Assembly: GCF_036785885.1 (NCBI RefSeq)
Contig: NC_092322.1
Coordinates: 13,290,466-13,354,465, forward strand
Direction: 5' to 3'
Source of the DNA: Coffea arabica
Lineage: Eukaryota > Streptophyta > Magnoliopsida > Gentianales > Rubiaceae
Length of the DNA: 64,000 nt
Part shown: one piece after another, positions 50,401 through 63,619 of the stretch
Layout of the letters: each line of letters starts with the position of its first letter
Numbering within the stretch: the stretch's first letter is position 1
The notes under the pieces: model-generated
What the model was told of the DNA's origin: nothing
The model's input: the letters and a program-made list of their open reading frames with translations, nothing else
Database searches by the model: none
Translations under genes and position numbers: made by a program

Positions 50401-51030
50401 TAGTGTGCCAAGTTCCATATGTTTAGATATGTATCTAGATATATAGATGTTTGTTGTGTTTGGTTGTTGTGAACTGGGCATGCTGCTAATTTTGATTTTT
50501 TGTCAACGTGTTCCTTTTTCCTAATTAGTAGCAAATATGATGTTTCAGGTGGAAACTTTTGGTGCAATGGCGAAAACGGAGAAAATAGCTTTTATTCTTG
50601 AACAAGTACGCTTTAAACTCTTTCCATTACTTGTTCTTAAAGCCAGGACAGATATCAGGAACTTTGTGCACCATTTGATGTCACGATTTTGCAGGTTCGT
50701 CTTTGTTTAGATCGCAGGGATTATGTGCGTGCACAAATACTCTCAAGAAAGATCAGTCCAAGAGTTTTTGAAGCTGATACTTCAAAAGAAAAGAAAAAAC
50801 CGAAGGAAGGTGAAAATATAGTGGAAGAGGCTCCTGCTGATATTCCATCACTCTTGGAGTTGAAGCGAATCTACTATGAATTGATGATTCGGTATGGGTT
50901 CTTGATTGCCCTTTTACTACTGTCAGTTTTAGGCCTCTGTTGGTTTTTTGGTGTGAAAGAAGAAATTAAAACTAAAGCAGCTAAGAGAAGGCATTTGGCT
51001 GCCTGCTTTTAGTTGCTGTATGGTGAATAT

Positions 51031-51070
<40 letters not shown>

Positions 51071-54000
51071 CAAAGATAATGGGTTATAGCTTAATTTGAT
51101 GAACCTTTAGCCAGTAGAGGTATTGTGCAACTGCAGTTAGATTATAAAATCATTGATAAGCTTTTAAAGGGTACTAATATTCGAGTGGAACTTCAGCAAT
51201 TCTAGCTAATTAGTGATATTGGGGCTTCAAGTAGTTCTGCTGGCAATGCTTTCAAAGCAATGCGTTGTGTTCTTTTTAGCAGTTTTTGAGATGACAAAAG
51301 GTTGTGGCCTTGGATACTTTACTATGTTCTGATGTTTGGTAACTTTTCATTGCCAGTCTCATAAATTTGCAAACAATTGTAGCAATCATGTGACGTTTTA
51401 ATAAGATCTCTATCAGAGAGTCCACCCCACCTCTAAAGAATGATTAAAAGTATTCATAGTTCATAAGACATTCATATCCTCATTTGAAGAAAATCAACAT
51501 CAAGGAACAATTTGATCATTTTACAAATTCTAAGCCCTCTTAATTGACTGAAGGTTGCCATAATCAGTATGGGAGGCGACTGTAATATTGCTTGGAGCTT
51601 GAGCAAGTACATGAATTTGAAAAAGGAAATATGCCTGTACTTTTGTAACCATTATTAGGACTGCACCCTACGTAAGTTTCGAATTTGGTTTATGCAGTAG
51701 CGTGACAAACAGTGAAACGCGTGAAGTGGTGCTTTCCTGATTTTTAGGCAGTTTTGAACTCATTGAGATTGAGTCTGGTATTGTGATACATTGAGTGTGT
51801 CTCATAATGGTGTCTTTAATGTACGGTTTTGATAGCTGTATATCTTTTACCTGACAGGTAACATGGTCATAATTCAAAAATTTGTTGGCAAATAGTTTCC
51901 AAAACCAACCTGTCTGCTTACTATTTCAATCTTATCTGTATAGGTACCATTCACATAGCAATGATTATCTTGAAATATGCCGCTGTTACAAGGCAATATA
52001 TGACATCCCCTCTGTTAAAGAGGACCCTACACAATGGGTTCCGGTAAAGGACCTCTTCCATGAACATATCTTTATTCTACTTGATTAGATATTGTGTCAT
52101 AAATTAAAGATTGGTTGACAGTTGAACAGATTTTCTTTCAGCTCTGCTGATCTCTTTCATTACCATCATTTGTGCAGGTGCTGAGGAAAATATGCTGGTA
52201 TTTGGTGCTTTCACCACATGATTCTATGCAGTCAAGTCTTCTTAACTCAACTTTGGAGGACAAAAATCTTTCAGAAATTCCTCATTTTAGGTTTGTCCTG
52301 TATAAGATTTTTCAGTTTCCTCTGTTTTCCTTGTGGCCTACTCTTGTCTGTGCTGCATCTGAGTTACACTAATTTGGGCCTGATTCTGTGATAAGGCTGC
52401 TTTTGAAACAATTGATTACAATGGAGGTCATCCAGTGGACAGCCTTGTGGAATACATTTAAAGAAGAGTTTGACAATGAGCAGAACATGCTTGGTGGCTC
52501 CTTAGCTGATAAAGCAGCTGAGGACCTTAGACTCAGAGTAATAGAACACGTAATTTCCTGGAAATCTTTAATCTATGTGATATGTCTAATTTTCATAATG
52601 ACTACACCCCCTGAATTTAATGCTGTTATAGCAGTCTGTAGTCTCTTTTGATTTTCTTAGTAAATCAATGATCACTAATCTACAGAAGTATTCTTGCAAT
52701 GCAGAATATCCTTGTTGTCTCAAAGTATTATTCACGAGTAACCTTGAAGAGACTTGCAGATTTACTGTGTCTAAGTATCCAGGTTTGCTTCATTTCTTGT
52801 AACACTAGTAGTTCCATCTGCATTTGTTTAAAAAAAATAGAAGTTACGGATGGCTATAAAACTACCGTGAAGTATTAGGGGTAGTTATAAAACTACCTTG
52901 ATATTCCATTAATTTTGTGTGAGAGCTTTGTCCAATTTCATCTTTCATTACATGGGTTGTGTTGGTGTTTTCAGTGTTATGATTTGTGGTAGTTTCTTAG
53001 TGGTTGATGAATTGGGGGTTAAAAACTTCATTAACATCAGACTCATGCTTTATATATAGAAAGATATTATACTTTGTTCCCCATTCCTGCAGAAAGTAAA
53101 TCAATTCTAGTTATAATTTTTATGTACTTGCAGCAAACTTGTTATTCCTCAGCGGCGCCCCCCCCCCCCACAACAACAACAAAAAAATAAAAGCAAAAAT
53201 CTTCTTTCTTTTTTGTACATGTTGTGGTTTTTACACTTTAGCTGTTTCATATGGTGATATCAATAATGATGATGATGACAAAAACAATACTGGTGAATGA
53301 AATCTTCCTTGTATGTGAAAATTCCTTTTTCTTTTGAATGGAAATGATTGAACTGATGATGTGCTGGACATGGGTTGCTAGGGCTTACGTCTCACCAGGT
53401 GTTGCTCTATGTCAAATAACCTTCCTCCTCTCTTCCAATTTTTTTTCCCTTTTGTCTTTCTTTCCCCATTTCTCCTATGGTCTTGTGCTAGCAGCTGCGC
53501 AATGTGGTTAACAAAACACGGATTATTGCTGTATCAACTCTACTGGGTTCTAATTATTTTTCAACTTCATTTGTGAGATGAGTTTAATCAGGATTCTGGA
53601 TCATTTTGTGTTTGGTCAGTAAGAAGCTTCTAATAAATATTAATTGCCCATGCCCATACCATACGATTTGTTTCTGTAACTTGAACTTGAAATTAAGATG
53701 AAAAAATTGTGTGACATGATATATGATACATTGTTCAAGTTAATGACAGAATTTTCTGAGTATTTTGGTTTTAAAGATGTTTGGCATGATACGTCAATTA
53801 AACTTTTTTCTTGTGCTGAACTGTAGAACAGTTATGAATGTAATAATGTGAAAAAGTCTTAACATCAAAGAGAATGGCTTAGTTTTGTAGTAGGTGCATG
53901 TTTTGGTTCTTTTCTGAAACTGCATACTGGATGTATGTTGAAATCAGTTTAAAGTGCCCTTATTTCACCTAAGTATCTATACATGCTTTTGAGCCATTTC

Positions 54001-55589
54001 ATGTCTCTCATGGTTTATGACATGTACCTAGAATTTCTTATATTCATTTCAGCTGTGTTATATATAGAGACTAGGATGGTAAACCACCACCCCCCCTTTT
54101 TCGTCCTTCCCTATACCAATTGAAAAGAAAGCCTTAAACTTGCTGCTATTGTGCTATAGGAAGAATTGATGATGGAAATTCTGTACCCTCCAAATCTCTA
54201 TTTAATTTATCATCTGCCATCGTCTTCCTACACATATAATAGACTTTATGGTGCTTGGTTGCTTTATGTCTTTCCTCTTTCAAGACCCTTACAAACTTTA
54301 ATTCCAATTCATTTGTCCCTCATGCTTTTTAAAGCTGGGATGATTGTAGATTTAGCCCCCAAAGATCTTGACTGGCTTCCATTTTGGTTCCTGTGTTTCA
54401 GCTGAACACTTTTACTTGCTTATATTATGTAATTGTTCCCATGTAGGCCCTTGTGTTTAAATTTTGAAACATCTGGTGCCATTTGTTTTTGTAACTATGG
54501 ATGTTGGTATATTTTAGCCGTATCAAATAGAATCATGGAAACTCTAGTTATCAAGCATGTTGAACATGGAAACATGAGATGTAAGTGCCATGAAACCAAA
54601 CATGAAGGGCCAAAAGGATTTCTTTGGATCATGATGGACCTGGACTGGATTGTAACAAAGGAGAAAAAGTGGGATGCTAGCATTTTTTTCTCAGATTTTC
54701 TCCTGTTTCACTGCTTTAGCAGTACAGACTTTTCCATCGTTCATCCTACTGCATACTCTATATAGAAGCATATAGTGTACCCCTTTATCATATATACATA
54801 ATGCAGTTCTGCAAAGGCATTTACCCTGCATAATGAACCCTTGGTAGGTCCTTTTTATCTGAAATTACCTTTTAAACCGGGCTTTGTGGTTTTGGGATAT
54901 CTACGTGCCTATAAGCTTTAGAGGGCTATGTCATAATTATTCAGTGATTCAGATCTATTATACCTAGTTGTCCTCTTTTGGCTGGTGTTTCCATTTTTTC
55001 CCATTCAATTACATGATCTGTCCTTTCTTTTTCCATCCTTCGTGCCAGAAATCCTTTTTCAAGATTTTGTTTTTCACTTCACCAAGTAGAACTCCCTTTG
55101 GGGGTTAACTTTACAGCAATCTTCTTTTTTTTTTTCAAATCAAAGAACCCGTAATTTCTGTCTGTCTGGTAACTGTATTTAGGTTATTTAGCCAATATTT
55201 GCATAGAAAGAGTGTCGTTTTACAATTGAAACCCTGGCCGTGTTTCTTTTACGGTCTCGGAAGATTTGCAGTTTTCTTGAAAATGTGATTTTGCAGATAT
55301 TTCGAACACATTGTTTTCGTTGTCTTCTCTAATGTTATATGTGTTTCAATTCGATTTCTCCCTATTGCAGGAGGCTGAGAAGCATCTGTCAGATATGGTT
55401 GTCTCCACAGCACTGGTTGCAAAGATTGACAGGCCACTGGGAGTAGTCTGTTTCCAAACAGCAAAAGATAGCAATGATATCTTGAATTCATGGGCTATGA
55501 ATTTAGAAAAGCTCCTTGATCTTGTGGAAAAGAGTTGCCATCAAATTCACAAGGAGACGATGGTTCACAAAGCTGTCTTGAAAGCTTGA
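47413..55589 (+). CDS. RPN5: 26S proteasome non-ATPase regulatory subunit RPN5 (PSMD12)
   Basis: PCI-domain subunit of the proteasome lid, which contacts other lid subunits that support deubiquitination by RPN11. Exons: 47413-47415, 47536-47745, 50090-50197, 50294-50398, 50549-50605, 50695-50891, 51944-52043, 52178-52290, 52396-52549, 52705-52782, 55371-55589. All junctions are GT-AG and the joined frame is open for 447 aa, close to the plant norm of about 442. Recognisable blocks include [82 protein letters not shown] and the PCI part from about residue 235 ([18 protein letters not shown]). The end is [14 protein letters not shown]. The first coding exon is only the ATG. Introns 2 (2.3 kb) and 10 (2.6 kb) are long. 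The gene begins about 1.36 kb after the transposon stack. Confidence 0.95.
51034..51066. repeat. CT microsatellite in RPN5 intron 6
   Basis: Uninterrupted (CT)n of about 16 units. Confidence 0.95.
52783..55370 (+). other. long RPN5 intron 10
   Basis: A 2.6-kb intron with a poly-C run (about 53158-53169) followed by CAACAACAAC, a second C run near 54090 and several short open frames (for example 54166-54405 and 54433-54765) with no motif. No transposon ends were recognised. Confidence 0.6.
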
Positions 55590-57320
55590 ATACATGCTGA
55601 CATCACGACATCCGCGTAAGATTTTATCTGTGACTTTGGTTGGGAATGCATTTGGCGATTACTTTTGCATGTTACAGAGATATGTCCAGTAATGTGAGAT
55701 TGTAATTACATCCTCGCAGGTTGGCGTTGGGGTCCCTTTTGGCAATATTTGCCTGAGAACATGTTGGACTTGAATTCTAGCCGAAAAGCTATGCGTGAAT
55801 TTTTTCCTTCTGCAGAGTGGTGCTGATGCTTCTACATGTTTCTGCCGAGCCTTCTGTGATGCTTTGTATCTGTTTCACGATTTATTCATTATCACAAAAA
55901 CTTCTACAGTTTAGTGCTTAGGAATCGCTTGGTATTGGCGCCTGTACTCCTTTTTGCACATTTAACTTGCGAATTAGGGCCTCAAAATCATATTTTATCT
56001 CAAGATCCATTACTGTTTCAAGTGGTTTTCATGTTCTTGTTTATACTGGTGTCGGGATCGTGATTTGGATACGGATCTTCAATTCGCCATTAACAAACTG
56101 ATTTTTGTTTAATGATTTAGTGGCCTTTAACGCTTTGCATGAGGCTGTATCGAGAGTTACTGGTAGCTTTCGAAGGCTTCTTCCCACTAGTGGTTGTTAC
56201 GTTTCTGCAATAGCTCTTGAAACTTTTGTTGCGTCCGGAGAAATATTCAATTCCATTTTCTCATGAAACAAAAAGGCGTTCAACATACTGATCAGAACAG
56301 GGAGCAAACGACCCACCAACTTTGCCTGACAATTCAAAGCCTATAACAGTAAGTAAAACACTTTTGGCAATGAGACATGCTCGCATGCTTTTCAGGTCAA
56401 AACACAACCTGGGGTATACTTTGGAGGCTACTTCAAATATGAAACTTTGAAAAAAGTACAAGGACCATTTATCGAATTTTTCCCTTCTGTAAAAGTGTAA
56501 AATCCCAAATTGCTTGACTTGGGGTTTTGGAACCGCATATAGTTTTTTGTTTTACCTATCAATTAGCGTCCTTTGCCCTTATTATTTTACGGAAAGTGCT
56601 CGGTTTCAATAAAAACTCAGCTAGTTATTCAAGGTTTTGATCAATAGGTAGGGAAAATGGATGAAAATCTCATAGTTGTAGGATTCTCATGGATGAGAAA
56701 TTGTACAATGAGGAGCCCTCCTAATGATCATACGAGAACGCAGGATCCAATATTCAAAAAGATGTTCATGTCCCCTGTTTCAATGTATTATGCAATCCGT
56801 GCAGTTCACCGCAACAATCAAGTTTAGCCCTTCGAAGCCACTTACCAACTGTTTACAGATATCCTTCCTTTGCTGTCTGCTGCAATTTCTGCTGAAGAAC
56901 GCTGCTGACTTATCACTGTTGATGCTTTGTCCCTGATGGTTTCTCATATTTGGTGAGCAATTCCTGTTGTGCTTGGGCTTCTATATCATTTTAAACAACT
57001 GAGAAACACAGAAAATATTTCCCCATTTCTTTATCTACTTTTATAGCTTCTATTCTTTCAAATTAACATGCATACTTTATAAGAGAATATAAAAGAAAAA
57101 TGCAGTAATCCTAATTTAAACTGTACAGAATTTTGTGCAAAAGATTCCATCTTTCATACTTTATAAGTGACAAAAGAAGAAGCTTTTAAAAGTACTTGGT
57201 TCTGTCATGAATACCTACCTATTCTTGACAACCATTTATCATTTCAAGAACTTAGCAGAGTAGACCTTAATATATAAGGTGCAATATAGAAATAGCATGC
57301 ATCTCTCAAGACCTGCTTAA
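55590..57320. other. RPN5 3' region and convergent intergenic spacer
   Basis: RPN5 and the P450 gene converge here. The first few hundred bases are probably RPN5 3' UTR. Short frames near 56261 (minus) and 56724 (plus) show no motif. No repeats of note. Confidence 0.5.
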
Positions 57321-59212
57321 TCATTTGCTCAATCGATATGTTGGAATAGCCATCAGATGCTTGGCCCTGGTCATCACAAGGCCAAATTCCTCGGTCATGT
57401 CTAGCTCTGAAGGCAGCATCCCATTTGGAAGTTCCCAATTGAAACAATGCACCATTCGTGCCAACATAAGACGGACCACAGTTAGCCCCAACTGCATTCC
57501 AGGGCAGATTCTTCTGCCTGAGCCAAAGGGAATAAGCTGGAAATCATGTCCTCTTACATCTATGTTGCTCCCAATAAATCTCTCTGGTGTAAACTTCTCA
57601 GGATCAGACCATGCATTTGGATCTCTTCCGATCGTCCAAGCATTGATCGTCACTCGGGAATCTTTCGGTATATGGAAACCGTCAACTATGCAATCCTCCA
57701 AGGCTGCATGAGGAAGAAGTAATGGTACAACAGGATGGAGCCTTAATGCTTCCTTTACAACCATGTCTAAGTATGTCAGGTTTTCCAATTCTGATTCCTC
57801 AACCATCCTGTGTAGGCCTACTTTTTCGTCCAATTCTTGCTGGACTTTCTTCATTACTCGGGGGTTTTTCAAGAGCTCCGCGAGTATCCATTCAACAGTT
57901 GTAGCTGTAGTGTCCATTGCTGCAGTAAGCAAGTCCTGAAATGAAGATGCATATTTTTTTAATCTCTATGTTTCAGGAGATTAACTAATGTTAAGGGAAA
58001 GCAATGGCAGAAAGTTCTCACACCCTAGTGGACTAACAATAGAACACCATCAGTTAACCTGACACTTGTCAATCATGATTAGAGAGAAGTTGATTCAGAA
58101 TTCAGAGAGATCCTACTGTGACTTGAGCTAGTAAATATAAAGACTGATGGAAAGTAAGAAGCAAGAAATGATCACCAGGAGCAAACTAAAATGTTGTGTT
58201 GGCTATGTAAACGACAAAGGCTTTGGCCTTTGAGAAAGTAAGCCATGGATCATTGCAGACTTGAGAAAGAAATGGAGCATCCAACTTAAGAGGAGATTGT
58301 AAACTTAATTCATGCATTCCTTACCACCAAAACTGCTTTGATGTGGCGGCGATCAAATTCAAATTCAGTTTCTTTAGATTTCATGAGGGCCAAAATGGTA
58401 TAGACAAAGTCATCAGCTTGCCTAGCTTGGTTTGCAGATTGCTCGTGTTCATCAATAATCTTCTCCAAGAATTCATCAAAAATCTTGCCGACAGTCTTCA
58501 TTCTCCTGGTCAAGCCTCGAAGATCAAGTACCTTAAGAAAAGGATAGTAATCCCCAAGGTTAGGTGTTGCCATTAATTGCATAGCCTCTTTAATTACTGC
58601 TTTGAAGCCTCTCTCATCGAATTCCTTATCAGCATACTTCTTTCCAAACACCATCAGACAAGTCATGTTCGCGCTTAAGGCAGCAACTTCAGCACCAATA
58701 TCAACAACATCTTGATTAAGAGCCGCCTGTTTGAGTGATTCAACAAACAATCCAAGCTCTTCCTTTCTCACAGACTGAAATGAACCGATCTTAAGATTAC
58801 TAAGCAAATTTAAGGTGCATAATTTACGCATGTTGCGCCAATATGGGCCATACTTCCCAAAGGCCAGGCTTCTTTGCCCAAACATCAGGTACTCTGCAGC
58901 CTCATGAGGTGGCCTACTGGCAAAAACAAGATCATATGTCTTCAGGAATTGCTCAGCCGCATGGGGGGATGAAACAATGATGTTTGATATGAATCCGAAT
59001 CGTAGATGCATGATAGAACCATATTGCTTCGACAGCTTATGCAGATCCTGGTGAGGATTTTTCCCCAACAGATGAAGATGTCCTAGAATAGGAAGTCCTC
59101 TCGGACTGGGGGGCAATTTCTTCTTCTTGTTCTTTCTGATCAACAATGAATTGAAGAGAAGAACAGTTGCAAGTACTGTGAAAGTTATCCAGACCAAAGC
59201 TGAAAACATCAT
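57321..59212 (-). CDS. cytochrome P450, CYP71 clan (CYP736A / CYP71AU-like)
   Basis: Endoplasmic-reticulum haem monooxygenase of plant specialised metabolism; the substrate is not predictable. Exon 1 is 59212-58325 (296 codons) and exon 2 is 57935-57321. The single intron is GT-AG at the conserved position of the A-type P450s, and the product is 500 aa. An N-terminal anchor (about residues 4-24) is followed by a KNKKKK stop-transfer patch and the hinge [15 protein letters not shown]. Helix C has WRNMRK. The I-helix has AAMDTT (301-306), the K-helix EALR (358-361) and the PERF region FTPERF. The haem loop [11 protein letters not shown] has the iron ligand Cys440. All essential motifs are intact. 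The family call rests on overall resemblance ([32 protein letters not shown]) and is less sure than the clan. Two adjacent ATGs open the frame; the first is taken. Confidence 0.92.
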
Positions 59213-59427
59213 GATTTGGAAGATACTTGTTGCTTTCTTGTCTTTTTCAGCTTGAATTTATGTAGATGCTTGGAGTGATGATAGGTAACAAATGTTATTT
59301 AGCAGAATAAAAATGTAACACGAACTTAATTCAGAATTTTTAGCTGTTTTCTTTTCTTTGAACTTCTAAAAAACTGGTCAATTTGTTTCCTATTAATTTT
59401 GTTATCTAAATTCAAACGGAAACGTTA

Positions 59428-59696
59428 ATTTTCTTTGATTTCTAAATCAACTGAGGATTAGAAGTTGCGTCTGGTGGCTTAAATAAAATAATAGGAATTC
59501 CTCTGTTTACCAATTGAATATGTGTTACTATTAGGTAGTAAATCACATCAGAGGAATTATTTTCTTTGATTTCTAAATCAACTGAGGATTAGAAGTTGCA
59601 TCAGGTCAGGTGGCTTAAATAAAATAATAGGAATTCCTCTGTTTACCCATTGAATATGTGTTACTATTAGGTAGTGAATCACATCAGAGGAATTAT
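59428..59696. repeat. 131-bp tandem duplication upstream of the P450
   Basis: Two head-to-tail copies start at about 59428 and 59559 and share TTTCTTTGATTTCTAAATCA and GGAATTCCTCTGTTTACC blocks. The second has a 6-bp insertion (GGTCAG-type) and a few substitutions. It lies about 220 bp upstream of the P450 ATG, in its likely promoter. Confidence 0.92.
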
Positions 59697-60504
59697 CTGT
59701 CAAAATTTATTTACTTGCATTTTCTAACCATCATTTTATCTCATGTGCATCATATCAAAAAAAGTGCTATAGTATTTTTATTTTTTTAAAATTATCTCAG
59801 ATAATCTACTATCCGATGGCTTATAGTGTATTATCATTAAAGTACCTTTATTGGAAAATTAATTTTAAAAAAAGCCCTGCTCGACGTATTTAACATATGT
59901 TGGAATATTTCAAAAAATGAAAATTTTTTGTCATTATTAATCACAATTTTAGTCACAAATTCTTTATAAAAAGTCAAGAATTTTTATTGTTGTTAGGGTT
60001 GATATTAATGCCAATTTGATATCATAAAATGGATCTAGACAAATATGTTTTGTAACAAAAAAAAAAAAGAAAAAAAGTCAATGATTATGCATTGAGGTTG
60101 TAACTCCTATACGTTTTTCAAAAGGATTGCGAGTTTTAAAAGGATTATTATATCATTCTTTTACCATCTATCCTGCAAAAGTAATAAATTAAAGAAGTGT
60201 TTAACTTGAATATTTTTATATAGAGCAAGAAACAGAATTGGGTCACGCCTTACGTTGGACTACTAATAGGCTGTAGAAATATTACTTTAATATTATGTTG
60301 GACTAGTAATAGGCTATAGTAATATTGTGCTGGACTTGGTCTGCTAGAAGCAATGTGCTAAAACTTTCTATATCAGGTCACAAATAAGAGAGCAAATTAG
60401 TCCGCGCCTCTTCCTATTCCATTGTATAGTACTATAAATCTTTTAGAGTTTTTTAGCAAGTATCTAATAAGCACTCATTAACACACTCAAATTTGACCTA
60501 ACAT

Positions 60505-60559
<55 letters not shown>

Positions 60560-60637
60560 TAATAGTTATTATCCTTTCTTATATTTATACAAGTTTTCAA
60601 ATAAATATCATATTTTCAAAAATATAACACCTGAAAT
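59697..60637. other. intergenic, no gene seen
   Basis: AT-rich spacer with no coding frame. A short direct repeat (GTTGGACTA.TAATAGGCT.TAG.AATATT) occurs twice near 60250-60330. A long AT microsatellite lies at about 60509-60554. Confidence 0.5.
60509..60554. repeat. AT microsatellite
   Basis: Uninterrupted TA dinucleotide run of about 23 units. Confidence 0.95.
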
Positions 60638-61877
60638 TAGGGGTGGACACGGTCGGGTACCCGCCCCTTTCATGATTTGATTGACCCAACCCTAATATAT
60701 CGGATCAATCATTTTGTAACCCTAACCCACTCATAATATCTTCCAGTACTCGAAAAAAAGAGGCGGGTCATAGGGTACCCGCCCCTAAAAAACCACCTAA
60801 TATCAATATGTTTTTCAATATAAAAAAAAAACTTGCTTTCCAATTAATATTCGTAGAGATATTGTAATCAAAGTCCATACATCACCATTCTCGTGCATTT
60901 CATCCAACAATCAAACCAATCTCACAAATTTAGTACATATTAGAATTTAATATCTAATAGACAAAAGGAAATTTCATGATAATTTTGAGTACATTACCAT
61001 TCTCACACATTTCATCCTTCTACAACACAACAAATACAAGGGTAATAAGTATTTGGCACCTTTTCCAACTTTCTTAAGGATGTTATGGTACAAGACTGCA
61101 TCCCAAATGAATCGACTGTGTAATCAAGTCCGAAAAATAGTTGAACAGAGCTAATTATTTTTGGAGAAAGTACAACCAAAATATGTTTGAAAAATCTTCC
61201 CCAACTTCCTTACATCTTTGGAATAGACCTTATGGCATTAAAGGTGATGAAAAGGAAAAATAAATTTCTTGCATTAAAATAAAAGAGAGAAATTTAGGTG
61301 ACATAATTACAGTAAAATAAATCAAATAAATAAATAAATGAAAGACACAAATTTTTTAATTACCTAGCTAACAGAAAATTGGAGCTTCACACACAAATCT
61401 TTGATTGAATTGATGAAAAATTTGCAAGAAAGATCAATGGAGGTAGAATAAAAATGAAAAGGATGAAAGGGATGAACAATTCTTATGATAGAGTTTCCAA
61501 TTTTTTTTTACATTTTGTTCATTTGGTTCAGGTTTCATTGAGAATATTCGCTTTCTTCAAACAAGATAAGGAGAAGCGGATCATATGGGATTAGAATATG
61601 AGACTATGAGGCTATGAGCCACTTCACTTACATTTAGGATTAAAATTATAAAATTATAAAATGACCCCTAATTTTTTTAATATTTATATAATATACCTTG
61701 TGGGTCTGGTACTCGAGGATTTTTATTTTTCTGATCTGTATCCGTATCCATTTTTTGCGGGTATCCGACCCTCATCTTCTCCGCTAAGAAAAATCGGATC
61801 GGATATCCTATTTTTCGAATCGAATCGGATGGAGTTCATCAGGTTTTCGGATCGGCGGATTTTTTGACCCATCCCTA
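60638..61877. mobile_element. hAT-type non-autonomous element, 1240 bp
   Basis: Bounded by a perfect 8-bp target duplication CCTGAAAT (60630-60637 and 61878-61885). The ends are short imperfect inverted repeats (TAGGGGTGGACACGG at the left; reversed right end TAGGGATGGGTCAAA). Subterminal regions carry GGGTACCCGCCCC-like and GGATCGGATATCC-like repeats. The interior is AT-rich with no transposase frame. The 8-bp duplication and TAGGG ends are characteristic of plant hAT elements. Confidence 0.88.
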
Positions 61878-63277
61878 CCTGAAATAGATTTTTATAAGTA
61901 TTTAATGAGCACCCGTTAGATAAATCCAACATATTATCATACTATAATACTACACACAAGTATTTCTTTTCTTCCCTTTATTTGATGCCATATATACTCT
62001 TACTGATTAGATTTCTCATCATCAGCCAATTATTATACTACTGTATAAGCTATCAAAAAGTCACAACTGGCATGAACCATCAAATGTGGAATACTTCTCC
62101 TATCATATTCAAATTTTAGACATGGTAGCTTTGTCTTGATTATATGACTAAGTTTGATTAATCTTTTTTTTTTTTTTTTTGAAAGGAAGTTTGACTATCT
62201 TCATTTTTAATAGTCATGCTTGACAAATTAATCGCAATCCAAGCCATATATTTGTGCTTTTGCTTCTCTGTGCCAATTGAGAAGCAATTGCCCTTTGGAA
62301 GCCCAAACTCTTTTAGTTCCAATCTTAGAACGCAACCGATTTTTCTGTGCGGCCTTTTGACCTTTCAGATGCTCTTATTTTAAGTAATACGTAATTTCCA
62401 AATGCTTTTTTTTTTTTTTTTTGTGTCTCGAAGATCATAATTTATTTTTCGAGCTTTAATTTCTTAAATCAGCATATGTCAATTGCCCATTTACAACTAC
62501 AACTTCAAACCACTATCTGATTTTCACATTTACAAATCTAACAAGATGTTTGATTATGTTTCTTCTCCTTTCCTTTTTCCCTCTTTAATCGGCAAACTCC
62601 AAATGTTTTGGGCACGATTTAGTTGATAATGTTTTTTTTTTTTTAATTTAAAAGCTTTGCAGCCCATGCAATATTTCATTTCCATGACTTCAAGTAGGTT
62701 ACACAATTGAATTAATTTTCCAATGTCTTTTCCAAATTAAAGTATTGATAGAAGAAGCACGAATCCAATTTTTTCTACCCTACTACTGCCAACAAGACTG
62801 AGGTTTTAAGGAGTTTGATTATTATTTTTATTTGATAATAAGGAGTTTGATTATTATTTGTAATTTGTAGTTCATTGAGATTACTCATCAGTCTCCTTGT
62901 GATGAGTTGTGGGATTTATCCAGTTTGACTATGCTTTACTGCTCAAGAGAATGTGGGTTTTAAGGGGAAACAAGGACAGATAAAAGATGAAATCAAGAAA
63001 CTTATAAATCAGCTACAAATCCATCTAATAAACTCTATCACATCATTTCTACTGCTAGCGTTTATTACATCCTAAGCCTCCTGAATCATCCCAACACCAA
63101 GAATTAACTCAACTCCGGACAGATAGTTGAGTCCATTTGTGCAGGTTCTATTAATTATTATATGAAATTATGATGTGTTTTATTTTTTTTTTAAAAAGAA
63201 AAGATTGCTGAGATCTATTATTAAATAAAATGTTATTCTTTTAGGTATAAAAAAAATTTTGAATGGATTCATTTCTG

Positions 63278-63303
63278 ACCACCACCACCACCACCACCAC
63301 CAC
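63278..63303. repeat. ACC trinucleotide repeat
   Basis: About eight or nine ACC units; simple repeat. Confidence 0.9.
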
Positions 63304-63463
63304 GAGTAAGGACATATTTGCAAGATCATTTATAGGGATTCTATATCACCTACCAATTCAGCAGTCATATCGACAGCGATATTCGGACAGACGGTTTCAC
63401 CAGCTTGTGTTGGCAATAAAACGTTATGGGGTACTATTAATTGGACTGCAACCAGGATAAGGT

Positions 63464-63619
63464 TGCAGTTGCCGCAACGGATCTTCTATCCCATACTCTG
63501 TGCCACTTTTTATTATATTGCTATTTCTCCTACATTAACATCACGTTTTAGTTCTTTTTTGTTTTCTTAAGATCTAATAACTATTAATTGAGTACAGAAG
63601 ATCCGTTGCGGTTGCCGCA
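63464..63619. repeat. 156-bp inverted-repeat element, candidate MITE
   Basis: The left arm TGCAGTTGCCGCAACGGATC continues TTCT. The right arm, reversed, reads TGCGGCAACCGCAACGGATC and continues TTCT, so the arms match in about 20 of 24 bases. The AT-rich core lacks coding capacity. No clear target duplication was found, so a stem-loop of another origin is possible. Confidence 0.6.

Noticed and set aside
53258-53360. ATGATGA followed about 85 bases later by CTGA in RPN5 intron 10, resembling a box C/D snoRNA
   Set aside because: The region is a GAT-repeat tract, no terminal stem forms and no guide was recognised.
54166-54765. Open frames of 79 and 110 codons inside RPN5 intron 10
   Set aside because: No motif, no fit to RPN5, and splice sites flanking the whole intron are clear.
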